Part shown: positions 17,416-25,447 of the stretch, one piece after another
Numbering within the stretch: position 1 is the first letter of the stretch
How the letters are laid out: each line of letters starts with the position of its first letter
Assembly: GCF_007896435.1 (NCBI RefSeq)
Contig: NZ_VCBL01000002.1
Coordinates: 392,001-456,000, forward strand
Reading direction: 5' to 3'
DNA: 64,000 nucleotides
Source: Rummeliibacillus suwonensis
Lineage (GTDB): Bacteria > Bacillota > Bacilli > Bacillales_A > Planococcaceae
Translations under genes and position numbers: made by a program
Notes under the pieces: generated by a model
The model's input: the letters and a program-made list of their open reading frames with translations, nothing else
Told to the model about the DNA's origin: nothing
Databases searched by the model: none

Positions 17416-18213
17416 ATGGATTCACAAGGAATCATTTTAGACTTAGATGGAACAACCTTAACAAGTAAGAAAACTGTTCATCCGTTATTAGTTCAATATA
17501 TACAAACACTCAGAAAAAGAGGACTATTGGTCTTTATCGCAACAGGTCGTACTATTTTTGAAGTTCAACGAATTCTCCCAAAAGAATTTGTTGTGGATGG
17601 AATCGTCGCATCAAATGGGATGAATGTTTTTGCTGGGAAGAAGCAGATATATAAAAGTGAGATTCCTGCAAACACTGTTCAGCATTTAATAGAAGAATCA
17701 ATTGAATTTGGGATCTATCATGAAATTTATCACAAAGATGGAACATTAACCGCACAAATAACGCCCTTCCAAACAGAAACTTCAACATCGATATCTCACA
17801 GACACGAAAATGTAAAATGGACAACTGCACTACATGCCAATCATGTCGAAAAAATACTATTCTTTGATGAAAACATATCACTTGTTGCTGAGTGGTTCGA
17901 GACAATAAAACAACTACAAAAAGACTATGCTTTTTCCGCTGCATTATCTTCATCTGATTTAATAGATGTGAACGGAGCCAATGCAACAAAGGCTATTGGG
18001 GTTACCACTTTACTATCTGAATTACAGATTCGCTTTGAAGATGTCATAGCATTTGGTGATGGAGGGAACGATATCCCGCTCTTTGAAAAGGTTGGAAAAA
18101 GTATCGCCATGAAAAATGCACGTCAAGAAGTTCAATTGCAAGCCGATGAAGTAACAACATATACAAACGATCAAAACGGTCTATATCATCAACTACAACA
18201 GCTATTCCATTAG
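17416..18213 (+). CDS. Cof-type HAD-IIB phosphatase
   Basis: 265 residues. Motif I is LDLDGT (D9, D11), motif II FIATGRT, and motifs III/IV lie in a Lys followed by FGDGGNDIPLF. A C2B cap sits between them. These enzymes dephosphorylate sugar phosphates, pyridoxal phosphate or FMN in the cytoplasm; the substrate cannot be read from sequence. GGAGATG lies upstream of ATG. It is a single gene closed by a terminator. Confidence 0.85.
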   Translation: MDSQGIILDLDGTTLTSKKTVHPLLVQYIQTLRKRGLLVFIATGRTIFEVQRILPKEFVVDGIVASNGMNVFAGKKQIYKSEIPANTVQHLIEESIEFGIYHEIYHKDGTLTAQITPFQTETSTSISHRHENVKWTTALHANHVEKILFFDENISLVAEWFETIKQLQKDYAFSAALSSSDLIDVNGANATKAIGVTTLLSELQIRFEDVIAFGDGGNDIPLFEKVGKSIAMKNARQEVQLQADEVTTYTNDQNGLYHQLQQLFH

Positions 18214-18318
18214 ACCTTTATCGACAATATTATTTCTCAGGAAATATATTATGACAAAATTCTTATTTCCTAGATTTTCGTTTCTACATCCAGCATCCGA
18301 CCCAAAGTTTTCTTTCGG

Positions 18319-18362
18319 TAGCCTCGCTCTAGCTTTCTTAACAGACGAGGCTATCTCTTTTT
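18319..18362 (+). terminator. terminator of the HAD phosphatase gene
   Basis: TAGCCTCG (18319-18326) pairs with CGAGGCTA (18346-18353), followed by TCTCTTTTTAT. Confidence 0.75.
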
Positions 18363-18501
18363 ATCTGGATTACCACTTTGTGAAATATATCACCAACTAA
18401 TTTCAATAGATTTTCACGTTTTCCTTTAACTGGTCGTTTTTCATGACATTCGAGCAGAGGGTATTTGGATCATCTTCACTCCATATTTTCATCTCTAAAC
18501 C

Positions 18502-18533
18502 AAAAAATCCTTAACCTCCAAAGAGATTAAGGA
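18502..18533 (-). terminator. terminator of the nrd operon
   Basis: TCCTTAACCTC (18508-18518) pairs with GAGATTAAGGA (18523-18533). The A6 run at 18502-18507 is the U tail on the minus strand. It lies 54 bases after nrdF. Confidence 0.85.
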
Positions 18534-18586
18534 CCTTCAATTGTTCTATTGTCCGAATTGTTTTAGTTCGACACCTTAGATCACGG

Positions 18587-19567
18587 TTATTTCTTTAAAA
18601 AATCAAAGTTAAAGGTCTCATCGGATATAGGTTCAACTTTAGCAATTGCGTAGGTAGAGCCCTTTTGTGAGAAGAAATCATAGGTAGAGCCTTCATTTCG
18701 AATGCCGTTCATAACAATAGGATTGATCTCTTCCTCTGGGAACATCGTATCTAACCCTAAATTCATGAGTGCTTTATTGCCGTTATAGCGTACATAGGCT
18801 TTCACTTCTGGACTTAAACCTGTTTCCGCATAGATATCATCTGTATATTTCATTTCGTTTTCATATAAATCTAGCAGAAGCTCATAGCCCCATACTTTTA
18901 ATTCGTCCTGTTTTTCTTTTGAGAACTTTTTAAAAAGATTTTGAGCGAAATATCCTGTTGCCACACCATGAATAGATTCGTCCCTTAAAATAAGAGAAAT
19001 CACTTCTGCGCTATTTCGTAAAATTCCTTGTCCACCCAAATATAAGGGATAAAAGAATCCAGAATAAAATAAAAACGATTCAAGCATAACAGACGCAAAC
19101 ATAGCTTTCCATAAACTTTCAGGGTCGTTTTCTTGAATAGAAGAATAGATATCTGCAATTTTTTTCGCTTTATATTGTAGAAATTCATTTTTCTTGACCC
19201 AAGCAAAGATCTCATCAATTTCATCGTTATTGCACAATGTTGTGAAAATATAAGAATAGGATTTTGCATGGATAGCTTCAAATGCATCAAATACTGTTAG
19301 TACAGCCTTTTCTTGTAAGTCTTCATGGTATCTAGCAATTTCGTTCATCCCTATATTGGTTTGAAGCGTATCCAGTAAAGTAAGTCCGCCGAATACTTTT
19401 GTATACGTATCTCGAAACTCGAAGTCTTTCCATTGCTTCAAATCTTTACTGACCGCGATTTCTTCAGGAAACCACATTTGTTTCCACTGCTGATCCCAAA
19501 ATGTTTTAGCCAAATCACTCGTTGGTTTATTCCAATTGACCGCTTCAAATGGTCCTATATTGAACAT
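18587..19567 (-). CDS. nrdF: class Ib ribonucleotide reductase beta subunit
   Basis: 326 residues, counting from the ATG ten bases after GGAGG; the ATG at 19576 overlaps too closely with that site. Carboxylate and His metal ligands are seen in FDAFEAIHAKSYS and RDESIHG. NrdF carries the dimanganese(or diiron)-tyrosyl radical used by NrdE to make deoxynucleotides. It overlaps the end of nrdE by 13 bases, so it is translationally coupled and the last gene of nrdHIEF. The operon is preceded by a cobalamin riboswitch. Confidence 0.95.
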   Translation of the reverse strand: MFNIGPFEAVNWNKPTSDLAKTFWDQQWKQMWFPEEIAVSKDLKQWKDFEFRDTYTKVFGGLTLLDTLQTNIGMNEIARYHEDLQEKAVLTVFDAFEAIHAKSYSYIFTTLCNNDEIDEIFAWVKKNEFLQYKAKKIADIYSSIQENDPESLWKAMFASVMLESFLFYSGFFYPLYLGGQGILRNSAEVISLILRDESIHGVATGYFAQNLFKKFSKEKQDELKVWGYELLLDLYENEMKYTDDIYAETGLSPEVKAYVRYNGNKALMNLGLDTMFPEEEINPIVMNGIRNEGSTYDFFSQKGSTYAIAKVEPISDETFNFDFLKK

Positions 19568-21648
19568 GACACACATTCCTCCAATGTTTGCAAGCGTTGG
19601 CGAACATAATAAATCGACTTAATGCCGCGCATCCATGCATAAATATAAAGTTTCGCAAGGCGCTCAGTTGTCCATTGATCCGTTACATATAATGTCATTG
19701 AAATACCTTGATCAACATGTTTTTGAGCTGTTGCATATAAATCGATCATACGATAACTATCAACATCATAAGCTTCTACATATAAATGCTGATTTTCATT
19801 ATTCAAATAAGGCATTGGATAAATGGTCCGGCTATCCGCATAATCACGAATTTCTACTCTTTCCGTACATGGAGCAATGGATGCTGTGCAGCTACGAATG
19901 TAGGAAATACTGCCTGTTGGCGCAACAGCGAGACGATATGCATTAAATACGCCATATTTCATAACATTTTTCTTTAACTTTTTCCACATATCCGCTGTAA
20001 TGATCGGCACATTTCCTAGTGCTTTTTGTACTTTTTCAGTTGGCATTTTTTCTTGTTTATGGATGTAATGCTCAAAATATTGGCCATTTGCATACTCACT
20101 TTTGTCAAATCCATAAAAAGTCTCGCCTTTTTCTTTCGCAATTAGCATGGAAGCTTTTAAGGAGTAGTAATTTAATGCTTCCATAAAGAAATCAACGAAT
20201 TCGATAGATTCATCTGAACCATATAGAATATTTTCCGTGACAAGGTGTCCATGAAGATTCATCGTACCCAATCCAACCGAATGCATCAATTTATTTGCCT
20301 TTGCGACGGAAGGGACATTGACGATATCCGTCATTTGAGAAACATTTGTCAGTAGACGCATAGCTGTATCAACTAGTTCTTCAAAATTATTTGTTTCTGT
20401 CGCATGATGAATGTCTAAAGAACCTAAATTACAAGATACATCTAAGCCATATTCGTTTGGCTTGTCCATGTCTGTAATAATACTGGTCGTTTGAACTTGC
20501 AGAATTTCCGTGCAAAGATTGGACATTTTCACCCGACCAAGACCTTTTAAAGGATGAACACGATTTACATTGTCATCGAATATTTCAAATGGATAGCCTG
20601 ATTCAAATTGTGTTTTCTTTATTTCTGTATATAATTTTCGTGCATTTAAGCGTTTTAATTTACGAATATTGGGATTATCCAATAGTTCATAATACATCTC
20701 AGTAATACTGATTTCACTCATGCGCTTGCCATATTCTTTATAAATATCATAAGGACTAAATAAAACGATATCTTTATCTTTTTTCATTAATTCGAAGAAA
20801 ATATCTGGAATGATGACGCCTGTTGACAATGTGGCAAGTCGAATTTTTTCATCCGCATTTGGTTTTTTCGATGAGATAAATTCTTCAATGTCCCCATGGA
20901 AAATATTTAAATAGACCACACCGGAGCCATTTCGTTGTCCCAATTGGTTGGAATAAGAAAAGGCATTTTCTAATAACTTCGTAACGGGCATGACACCACT
21001 TGCACGATTTAAGATTCCTTTAATTGGATCCCCTAATGGGCGCAAATCGGTTAATAAAGTACCAACTCCACCACCTAAGCGAGATAGTTCTAAACAATAG
21101 CCAATATTTTCTGCAATGCTGTTCATCGTATCATCCATCGCTAATTTAAAGCAACTGACCAGCTCCCCGCGCGCTTTTTTACCACTGTTTAAAGCTGTCG
21201 GTGTGGCAGGCTGATACGATTCCATCATATGATGAACAGCCTTTTCAGCTAGCTGTTCGTCGCCTTGTGCTAAATAGAGGGCAATGATGATGATGCGATC
21301 CTCATACTTTTCTAAAATTTCCTTTCCATCTCGGCTTTTCATAGCATACCCTTCATAAAATTTACTGGCACTCATAAAGGACGGAAAGCGAAAATGATAA
21401 TCATAAGCATATTTAAATAACTTTTTGATAAATTTCATGGAGTACATTTTCAAAAATTCTTCTTCGTAATATCCTTCCTCCATTAAATAGCTTATTTTTT
21501 CTTCTAAGTCGATAAAATAGCGCATTCTGACATTGACATTTTCCAAAAAATATTTGCGTGTAGCTTCTTTATCTTTTTGCAAATCAATGGTTCCTGTTGA
21601 GCTATATTTATTTAACACTTCATTGTTTAATTTTAAGTATTCTTTCAT
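19555..21648 (-). CDS. nrdE: class Ib ribonucleotide reductase alpha subunit
   Basis: 697 residues, the usual NrdE size. The active-site triad segment is NLCTEI, with LVSCFKLAMDD and FNAYRLAVAPTGS around it, and the C-terminal redox pair CVSC ends the protein. It reduces ribonucleoside diphosphates with electrons from NrdH. It overlaps nrdI by 4 bases (ATGA). It has no N-terminal ATP cone, as expected for class Ib. Confidence 0.96.
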   Translation of the reverse strand: MKEYLKLNNEVLNKYSSTGTIDLQKDKEATRKYFLENVNVRMRYFIDLEEKISYLMEEGYYEEEFLKMYSMKFIKKLFKYAYDYHFRFPSFMSASKFYEGYAMKSRDGKEILEKYEDRIIIIALYLAQGDEQLAEKAVHHMMESYQPATPTALNSGKKARGELVSCFKLAMDDTMNSIAENIGYCLELSRLGGGVGTLLTDLRPLGDPIKGILNRASGVMPVTKLLENAFSYSNQLGQRNGSGVVYLNIFHGDIEEFISSKKPNADEKIRLATLSTGVIIPDIFFELMKKDKDIVLFSPYDIYKEYGKRMSEISITEMYYELLDNPNIRKLKRLNARKLYTEIKKTQFESGYPFEIFDDNVNRVHPLKGLGRVKMSNLCTEILQVQTTSIITDMDKPNEYGLDVSCNLGSLDIHHATETNNFEELVDTAMRLLTNVSQMTDIVNVPSVAKANKLMHSVGLGTMNLHGHLVTENILYGSDESIEFVDFFMEALNYYSLKASMLIAKEKGETFYGFDKSEYANGQYFEHYIHKQEKMPTEKVQKALGNVPIITADMWKKLKKNVMKYGVFNAYRLAVAPTGSISYIRSCTASIAPCTERVEIRDYADSRTIYPMPYLNNENQHLYVEAYDVDSYRMIDLYATAQKHVDQGISMTLYVTDQWTTERLAKLYIYAWMRGIKSIYYVRQRLQTLEECVSCSI

Positions 21649-22016
21649 AAAGAAACCTCTCTTTCAAAAACGTTTTGATACTGATCAACGATTGCCGCAT
21701 AATCCCGTGGAAATCCCCGTAGTTCTATTTTTCGAATAATAGGCACATGGTATTTTCTGCTGATTGTATCTGCTGATTTGCAAAAAACGGAGTGACCAAA
21801 ATTGGAATTTCCGCTAGCGATCACACCTTTACAAAAAGAATGATTGTTTTGAAGAAATTTCTCAACAATTAGTGGCACATCGCCCAATCCGTCTGTATAA
21901 GTAAAAACGAAAAAGGGTTCTGTCATCATCAAATCTTCTGTTATTTCAACATTAGGCAATCCTAGCCGATGAATGATGGATCGAACATTTCCCGTTCTGC
22001 TGGCAAATGCAATCAT
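21645..22016 (-). CDS. nrdI: NrdI flavodoxin-like activase
   Basis: 123 residues. SRTGNVRSI is the FMN phosphate loop and TYTDGLGDVP and SGNSNFGHSVF are the flavin-side loops of NrdI. It supplies oxidant to load the Mn2-tyrosyl cofactor of NrdF. It overlaps both neighbours by 4 bases (ATGA), showing tight coupling. Confidence 0.95.
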   Translation of the reverse strand: MIAFASRTGNVRSIIHRLGLPNVEITEDLMMTEPFFVFTYTDGLGDVPLIVEKFLQNNHSFCKGVIASGNSNFGHSVFCKSADTISRKYHVPIIRKIELRGFPRDYAAIVDQYQNVFEREVSL

Positions 22017-22243
22017 ATGGCGATCTTACTAATCTCTTCGTTCATTTGCGCAACATCTTGGATTAGTTCCCCATTCAACTCTAAAATTGGAACAGATAAA
22101 AAGCCTGCTTCGACTATTTCTTGTTTTGCCTGTTCATCTGTATCTACATTAATTAATTCATATTTTCCCTCAAAGCCTGCTTCTTTTAAAAATGACTTTA
22201 CAAACATGCATTTTGGGCAAATTGTTTTCGTATAAAGTTTCAT
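22013..22243 (-). CDS. nrdH: NrdH-type glutaredoxin-like redoxin
   Basis: 76 residues with a CPKC redox pair near the N-terminus (TICPKCMFV) and the cis-Pro segment LSVPIL. It is the first gene of the nrd operon and the electron donor to NrdE. GAGGAG lies upstream of ATG. The riboswitch terminator is 47 bases upstream. Confidence 0.9.
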   Translation of the reverse strand: MKLYTKTICPKCMFVKSFLKEAGFEGKYELINVDTDEQAKQEIVEAGFLSVPILELNGELIQDVAQMNEEISKIAI

Positions 22244-22296
22244 AAGATCTCCTCTTTCTTTAAAAAGTAATTTACACTTTTACATAAGTAACACAA

Positions 22297-22328
22297 AAAG
22301 CTATCCCCGTCTTATCGGGAATAGCTTT
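22297..22328 (-). terminator. regulatory terminator between riboswitch and nrdH
   Basis: AAAGCTATCCCCG (22297-22309) pairs with CGGGAATAGCTTT (22316-22328) with one mismatch; on the minus strand the stem is followed by TTTTTGTGTT. Its place after the aptamer and before nrdH marks it as the expression platform. Confidence 0.8.
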
Positions 22329-22411
22329 ATTTCAAAATGGAAACAATTAGGTCGATGGAAATGCAGACTTATTTGCCTCCATTTCCTAGCCCCCGAAAAA
22401 ATGTGCAATTG

Positions 22412-22595
22412 TTTATTAGGCAGGTCTCCTGGCTTATGCTTCACCCTACTAGTCACCTTCCCATGTTAAAACATAGTGGCTGTTGACATTCGTTTCACAT
22501 TTACAGTTGCGGGGACAGCATCAGATTCTCACTGATTTCCCTATTAATCTACATATAGTAGAACCAAGATAAACAGCATACTATATATTGTGTTG
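22412..22595 (-). promoter_or_regulatory. cobalamin (B12) riboswitch of nrdHIEF
   Basis: Read on the minus strand, the conserved parts occur in order: TAGGGAA, GTGAGAATC, GCTGTCCCCGCAACTGT, GCCACT, GGGAAGG, and the B12 box AAGCCAGGAGACCTGCC. This is the AdoCbl-class aptamer. A terminator follows 84 bases downstream, so bound B12 should stop transcription of the B12-independent reductase. The P1 limits are approximate. Confidence 0.92.
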
Positions 22596-22603
22596 TTATT
22601 CTA

Positions 22604-22632
22604 ATAATATCATCTTCCCGCTTTTTGTACAA
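22604..22632 (-). promoter_or_regulatory. sigma-A promoter of the nrd operon
   Basis: On the minus strand TTGTAC and TATTAT are separated by exactly 17 bases. Transcription would start near 22597, at the 5' edge of the riboswitch. Confidence 0.75.
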
Positions 22633-23016
22633 GCGACTAAAGTTTGTTTTTAAACTTTAAATTGTTTTAAGAATATACGGGTCTATCCAAAAAGTCCTGC
22701 TTCAAATATTAGTTAAAAACTACTATTCCTCTTCAAACCTGCGTAGGAATCAGGTGTCATGATTATCCAATTTCATTTATAAAATATAAATAATCCCCCA
22801 TGCTATTTTCATTTTATTTTTTGACAATAAAACTTTTTAGACAATCTCTATGATTATATCCTATTTTAAGAATTGTTTCTTTACTTAGCACCTGAAGCTG
22901 TATCTAGAGTTTCATTATGGAAAAAGGTATTAGAAAGATATAATTGGTCTTTTCCCACAGCGGAATAAAATAAAGTTTCCACATTCTTATTGAATGAACT
23001 CTTTGGCTTATTTAAT
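22633..23016. other. intergenic region with a possible coding remnant
   Basis: An inverted repeat AAAGTTT/AAACTTT (about 22638-22660) lies upstream of the nrd promoter. Around 22890-22970, on the plus strand, a short open stretch reads APEAVSRVSLWKKVLERYNW and ends in a stop. It has no start or binding site and may be the tail of a lost gene. Nothing else is supported. Confidence 0.25.
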
Positions 23017-23547
23017 TTACCTACTAATTTCGCCATACATCTTTAAAATAATCGGATAATACGCCTTCTTCTTGAAATCTATCTTCAAGAACAGTACTTG
23101 TTGTAATTCAGCTTTAAGTTTTCCCCCACTATCAGGGAGAGAACCTAAATAAGAATATTTATACACTGGGTCATCAGGACATAGTTCATAAGCACGTTTT
23201 AACATTGAAATTCCTTTTTCTTCCCAATGTTCATAATCACCGAAGTAATACGGAAACTGTGAAATCATATAACCAAAACACCAAAGAAAATCTTCATTTT
23301 CCATAAAATTGGTCAAACCAAAATGTGTGACTTCATTTAACATAGACTCTAACTCATCGGAATCTAATTTTTCTCCCCTTATACAGTCCTCTTCAACCAA
23401 AACATACCAGCAAAAAAAGCCAAGCCTAATAAGAATTTTCAAATTTTCAGGATTCTGCTTCCACTTTTTTGTGAGGAATGATTTTGCTTCATACCATCTT
23501 TCTTGACTTTCTACTATATCAACTTCATTCCACCGCCAGTCAATCAT
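23017..23547 (-). CDS. TPR-like protein of unknown function
   Basis: 176 residues, helical, acidic, with many Trp, Tyr and Phe. Segments such as ERWYEAKSFLTKKWKQNPENLKILIRLGF and ISMLKRAYELCPDDPVYKYSYLGSL look like tetratricopeptide units. It is cytoplasmic with no signal. AAGGAG lies before ATG. It stands alone. Similar single TPR-like genes occur near toxin/immunity loci in Bacillus, but nothing here supports that role. Confidence 0.6.
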   Translation of the reverse strand: MIDWRWNEVDIVESQERWYEAKSFLTKKWKQNPENLKILIRLGFFCWYVLVEEDCIRGEKLDSDELESMLNEVTHFGLTNFMENEDFLWCFGYMISQFPYYFGDYEHWEEKGISMLKRAYELCPDDPVYKYSYLGSLPDSGGKLKAELQQVLFLKIDFKKKAYYPIILKMYGEISR

Positions 23548-24081
23548 AGTAGTACATCTCCTTCCTAGATAGCAACTTCTACTGATGATGAACCCAAAAA
23601 ATCAATCCATCGAAATATTACCATGAAGTATTTTTCTTTTTATGCAATGTCCATTCATAAAGAGCACTTCCTTTCGATGACTGGTACTAGCCTAACTCTT
23701 CAATTTTTATCTTACTCTTTTCTAGCAAATTCTTGTTTTTTCCTAATCAGCAAACATTCTTGATCGCCTTGTTAACCTTAGAAATCAGTTGCCTGTAAAA
23801 ATCCAATCGCTTCAACTAAAATAGTTTTCTATCCTCTTGTACTACCTTTTAAAGGAAAATTATGAGGAGCATACATCTATCCGATGTACTTTAAAAGGAA
23901 AAATGTTATAATAATAGTCATGGGAAAGTTATTATTTTCTATAAGAATATGAGGAACAAATGATTTTCTTACTTCTATTATACCCCTTATTTTTCCAAAT
24001 TATTTTCGAATACTTGATGATGACGGTTGTATACTAAAAAGAGAAAATCTCTAAATAATAATATGACAGGGAGGGCTTTTT
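23548..24081. other. intergenic region before ferritin
   Basis: A/T-rich, 534 bases, with no gene seen. A PerR-like half site (TTATAATAATA, about 23906) lies 170 bases before the ferritin ATG but is too poor to call. Confidence 0.3.
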
Positions 24082-24591
24082 ATGTTATCTGAAAAGCTTC
24101 ATGCCGCACTTAATGATCAAATGAATTTTGAATTCTTTTCCGCACATACTTATTTAGCTATGGCTGCTTATTGTACAAATGAAAATTACGATGGATTTGC
24201 TAATTTCTATTTAGTACAAGCTGAAGAAGAACGTTTCCATGCGATGAAATTTTATAATTTCTTAAATGATATGGGCTATCGCGTAACAATTGAAGGATTT
24301 GAAAGCCCTAAAAATGACTTTTCCTCCGTTTTAGAAACATTCAAAACAGCACTTCAACATGAGAAAAAGGTAACACATCGAATTTATGAACTTGCCGATA
24401 TTGCTTTAGATGAACGTGAACATGCTACGATGGCGTTCTTAAAATGGTTCATCGATGAACAAGTAGAAGAAGAATCTACTTTAGATACTATTATTCATAA
24501 ATTTGAACGTATCGAAAACGATTCAAACGCTATTTTCATGTTAGATGCTGAATTAGGTAATCGCACATTTACGGAAGCTAATGCAGAATAA
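24082..24591 (+). CDS. ftnA: ferritin (non-haem iron storage)
   Basis: 169 residues forming a four-helix ferritin. Ferroxidase ligands are seen in DQMNFEFFSAHTYLAM, AEEERFHAMKF and the E/Q-rich helix DEQVEEE. It stores iron as a 24-mer in the cytoplasm and protects against oxidative stress. GGGAGGG lies before ATG. A single gene, closed by repeat copy C, whose first hairpin could act as terminator. Confidence 0.92.
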   Translation: MLSEKLHAALNDQMNFEFFSAHTYLAMAAYCTNENYDGFANFYLVQAEEERFHAMKFYNFLNDMGYRVTIEGFESPKNDFSSVLETFKTALQHEKKVTHRIYELADIALDEREHATMAFLKWFIDEQVEEESTLDTIIHKFERIENDSNAIFMLDAELGNRTFTEANAE

Positions 24592-24645
24592 ATTCAGGAA
24601 TAACTAAATACAGAATAGACATATAAAATCAAAGTATGAGTGCTG

Positions 24646-24798
24646 ATAAAGTGAAACTCCATCAGTGGGGGTTTTCTTCATCCCCTACTGATGGTTAGCT
24701 GAACCAATCGGACTTTTACGGGCAGTTGTTCCCCATCTATCTTTCTCGTTTCTCTATATCTTGAGATGGGGTCTTACTGCCCGTTAAAGCGGGATAAA
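24646..24798 (+). repeat. ATAAAG hairpin repeat, short form (copy C)
   Basis: A clean short form. Hairpin I: CATCAGTGGGGG...CCCCTACTGATG. Hairpin II: ACGGGCAGT...CCCCATCT...AGATGGGG...ACTGCCCGT. It ends GCGGGATAAA. It sits between convergent genes (ferritin and the 24841 gene). Confidence 0.9.
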
Positions 24799-24840
24799 AC
24801 AACATTCATACTTTGATTTTTTTCGTTGGCTATTCAACTT

Positions 24841-25326
24841 TTATAATTTTATAAGATTATTTAGTAATTTTTGTGTATTCTCTGATTGCTCCAATACTTT
24901 GTTTTGCTCAGGCCAATAGATCATATAGTTTTTCCCATTTACTTCAAAAAGAAATGGGCGCAATTCATCTGAAATGGCTGCATCTTTTCCCTTTAAACGT
25001 AATATCTCAACAGAGTATAATTTTTTGCTATCTATTCGATAAGTAATGCTATAGTCAGCCTTATCCGCAAATAATTTGCGATCTCCGCTATCCAATTTTT
25101 CAATATGACTTAATGGATTTTCTTCCTTGTATTGTGCTGCTTCGCTTTTGTTCAGTTCTTTTTCTTTATTCGTTTGATGATTCATGACCACTATTTGATT
25201 GACATCCTGTTGATTATTTAGAATCGTATTGATTTGTTGTTTTTGTACCTTTTCTTTATGTGCTCCCCATCCAAGAATGATTAGGACAATCGCAATAAAG
25301 ATAAGACCAATCCTCATTTTTTTCAT
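24841..25326 (-). CDS. small membrane-anchored or secreted protein, unknown
   Basis: 161 residues. Residues 5-20 are one hydrophobic helix (MRIGLIFIAIVLIILGWGA), most likely an uncleaved anchor with the rest outside. The exterior part is charged, with two possible strands-rich segments after residue 85. No lipobox. The family is not recognised. It is divergent from the PBP gene with 121 bases between the starts, so shared regulation is possible. Confidence 0.6.
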   Translation of the reverse strand: MKKMRIGLIFIAIVLIILGWGAHKEKVQKQQINTILNNQQDVNQIVVMNHQTNKEKELNKSEAAQYKEENPLSHIEKLDSGDRKLFADKADYSITYRIDSKKLYSVEILRLKGKDAAISDELRPFLFEVNGKNYMIYWPEQNKVLEQSENTQKLLNNLIKL

Positions 25327-25447
25327 ATGATGCCTCTTTCTGTTGCTATATTGATATTTTCTTTTCCCATTTTAACATTTATGTGCTCATTCTATATACT
25401 TTTTGCCTAATATCATCGATAATAACGTTAAGAAGGGGGAACGTATT

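Noticed and set aside
23905..23921. PerR box upstream of ferritin
   Set aside because: Only one half of the palindrome matches and it is 170 bases from the gene.
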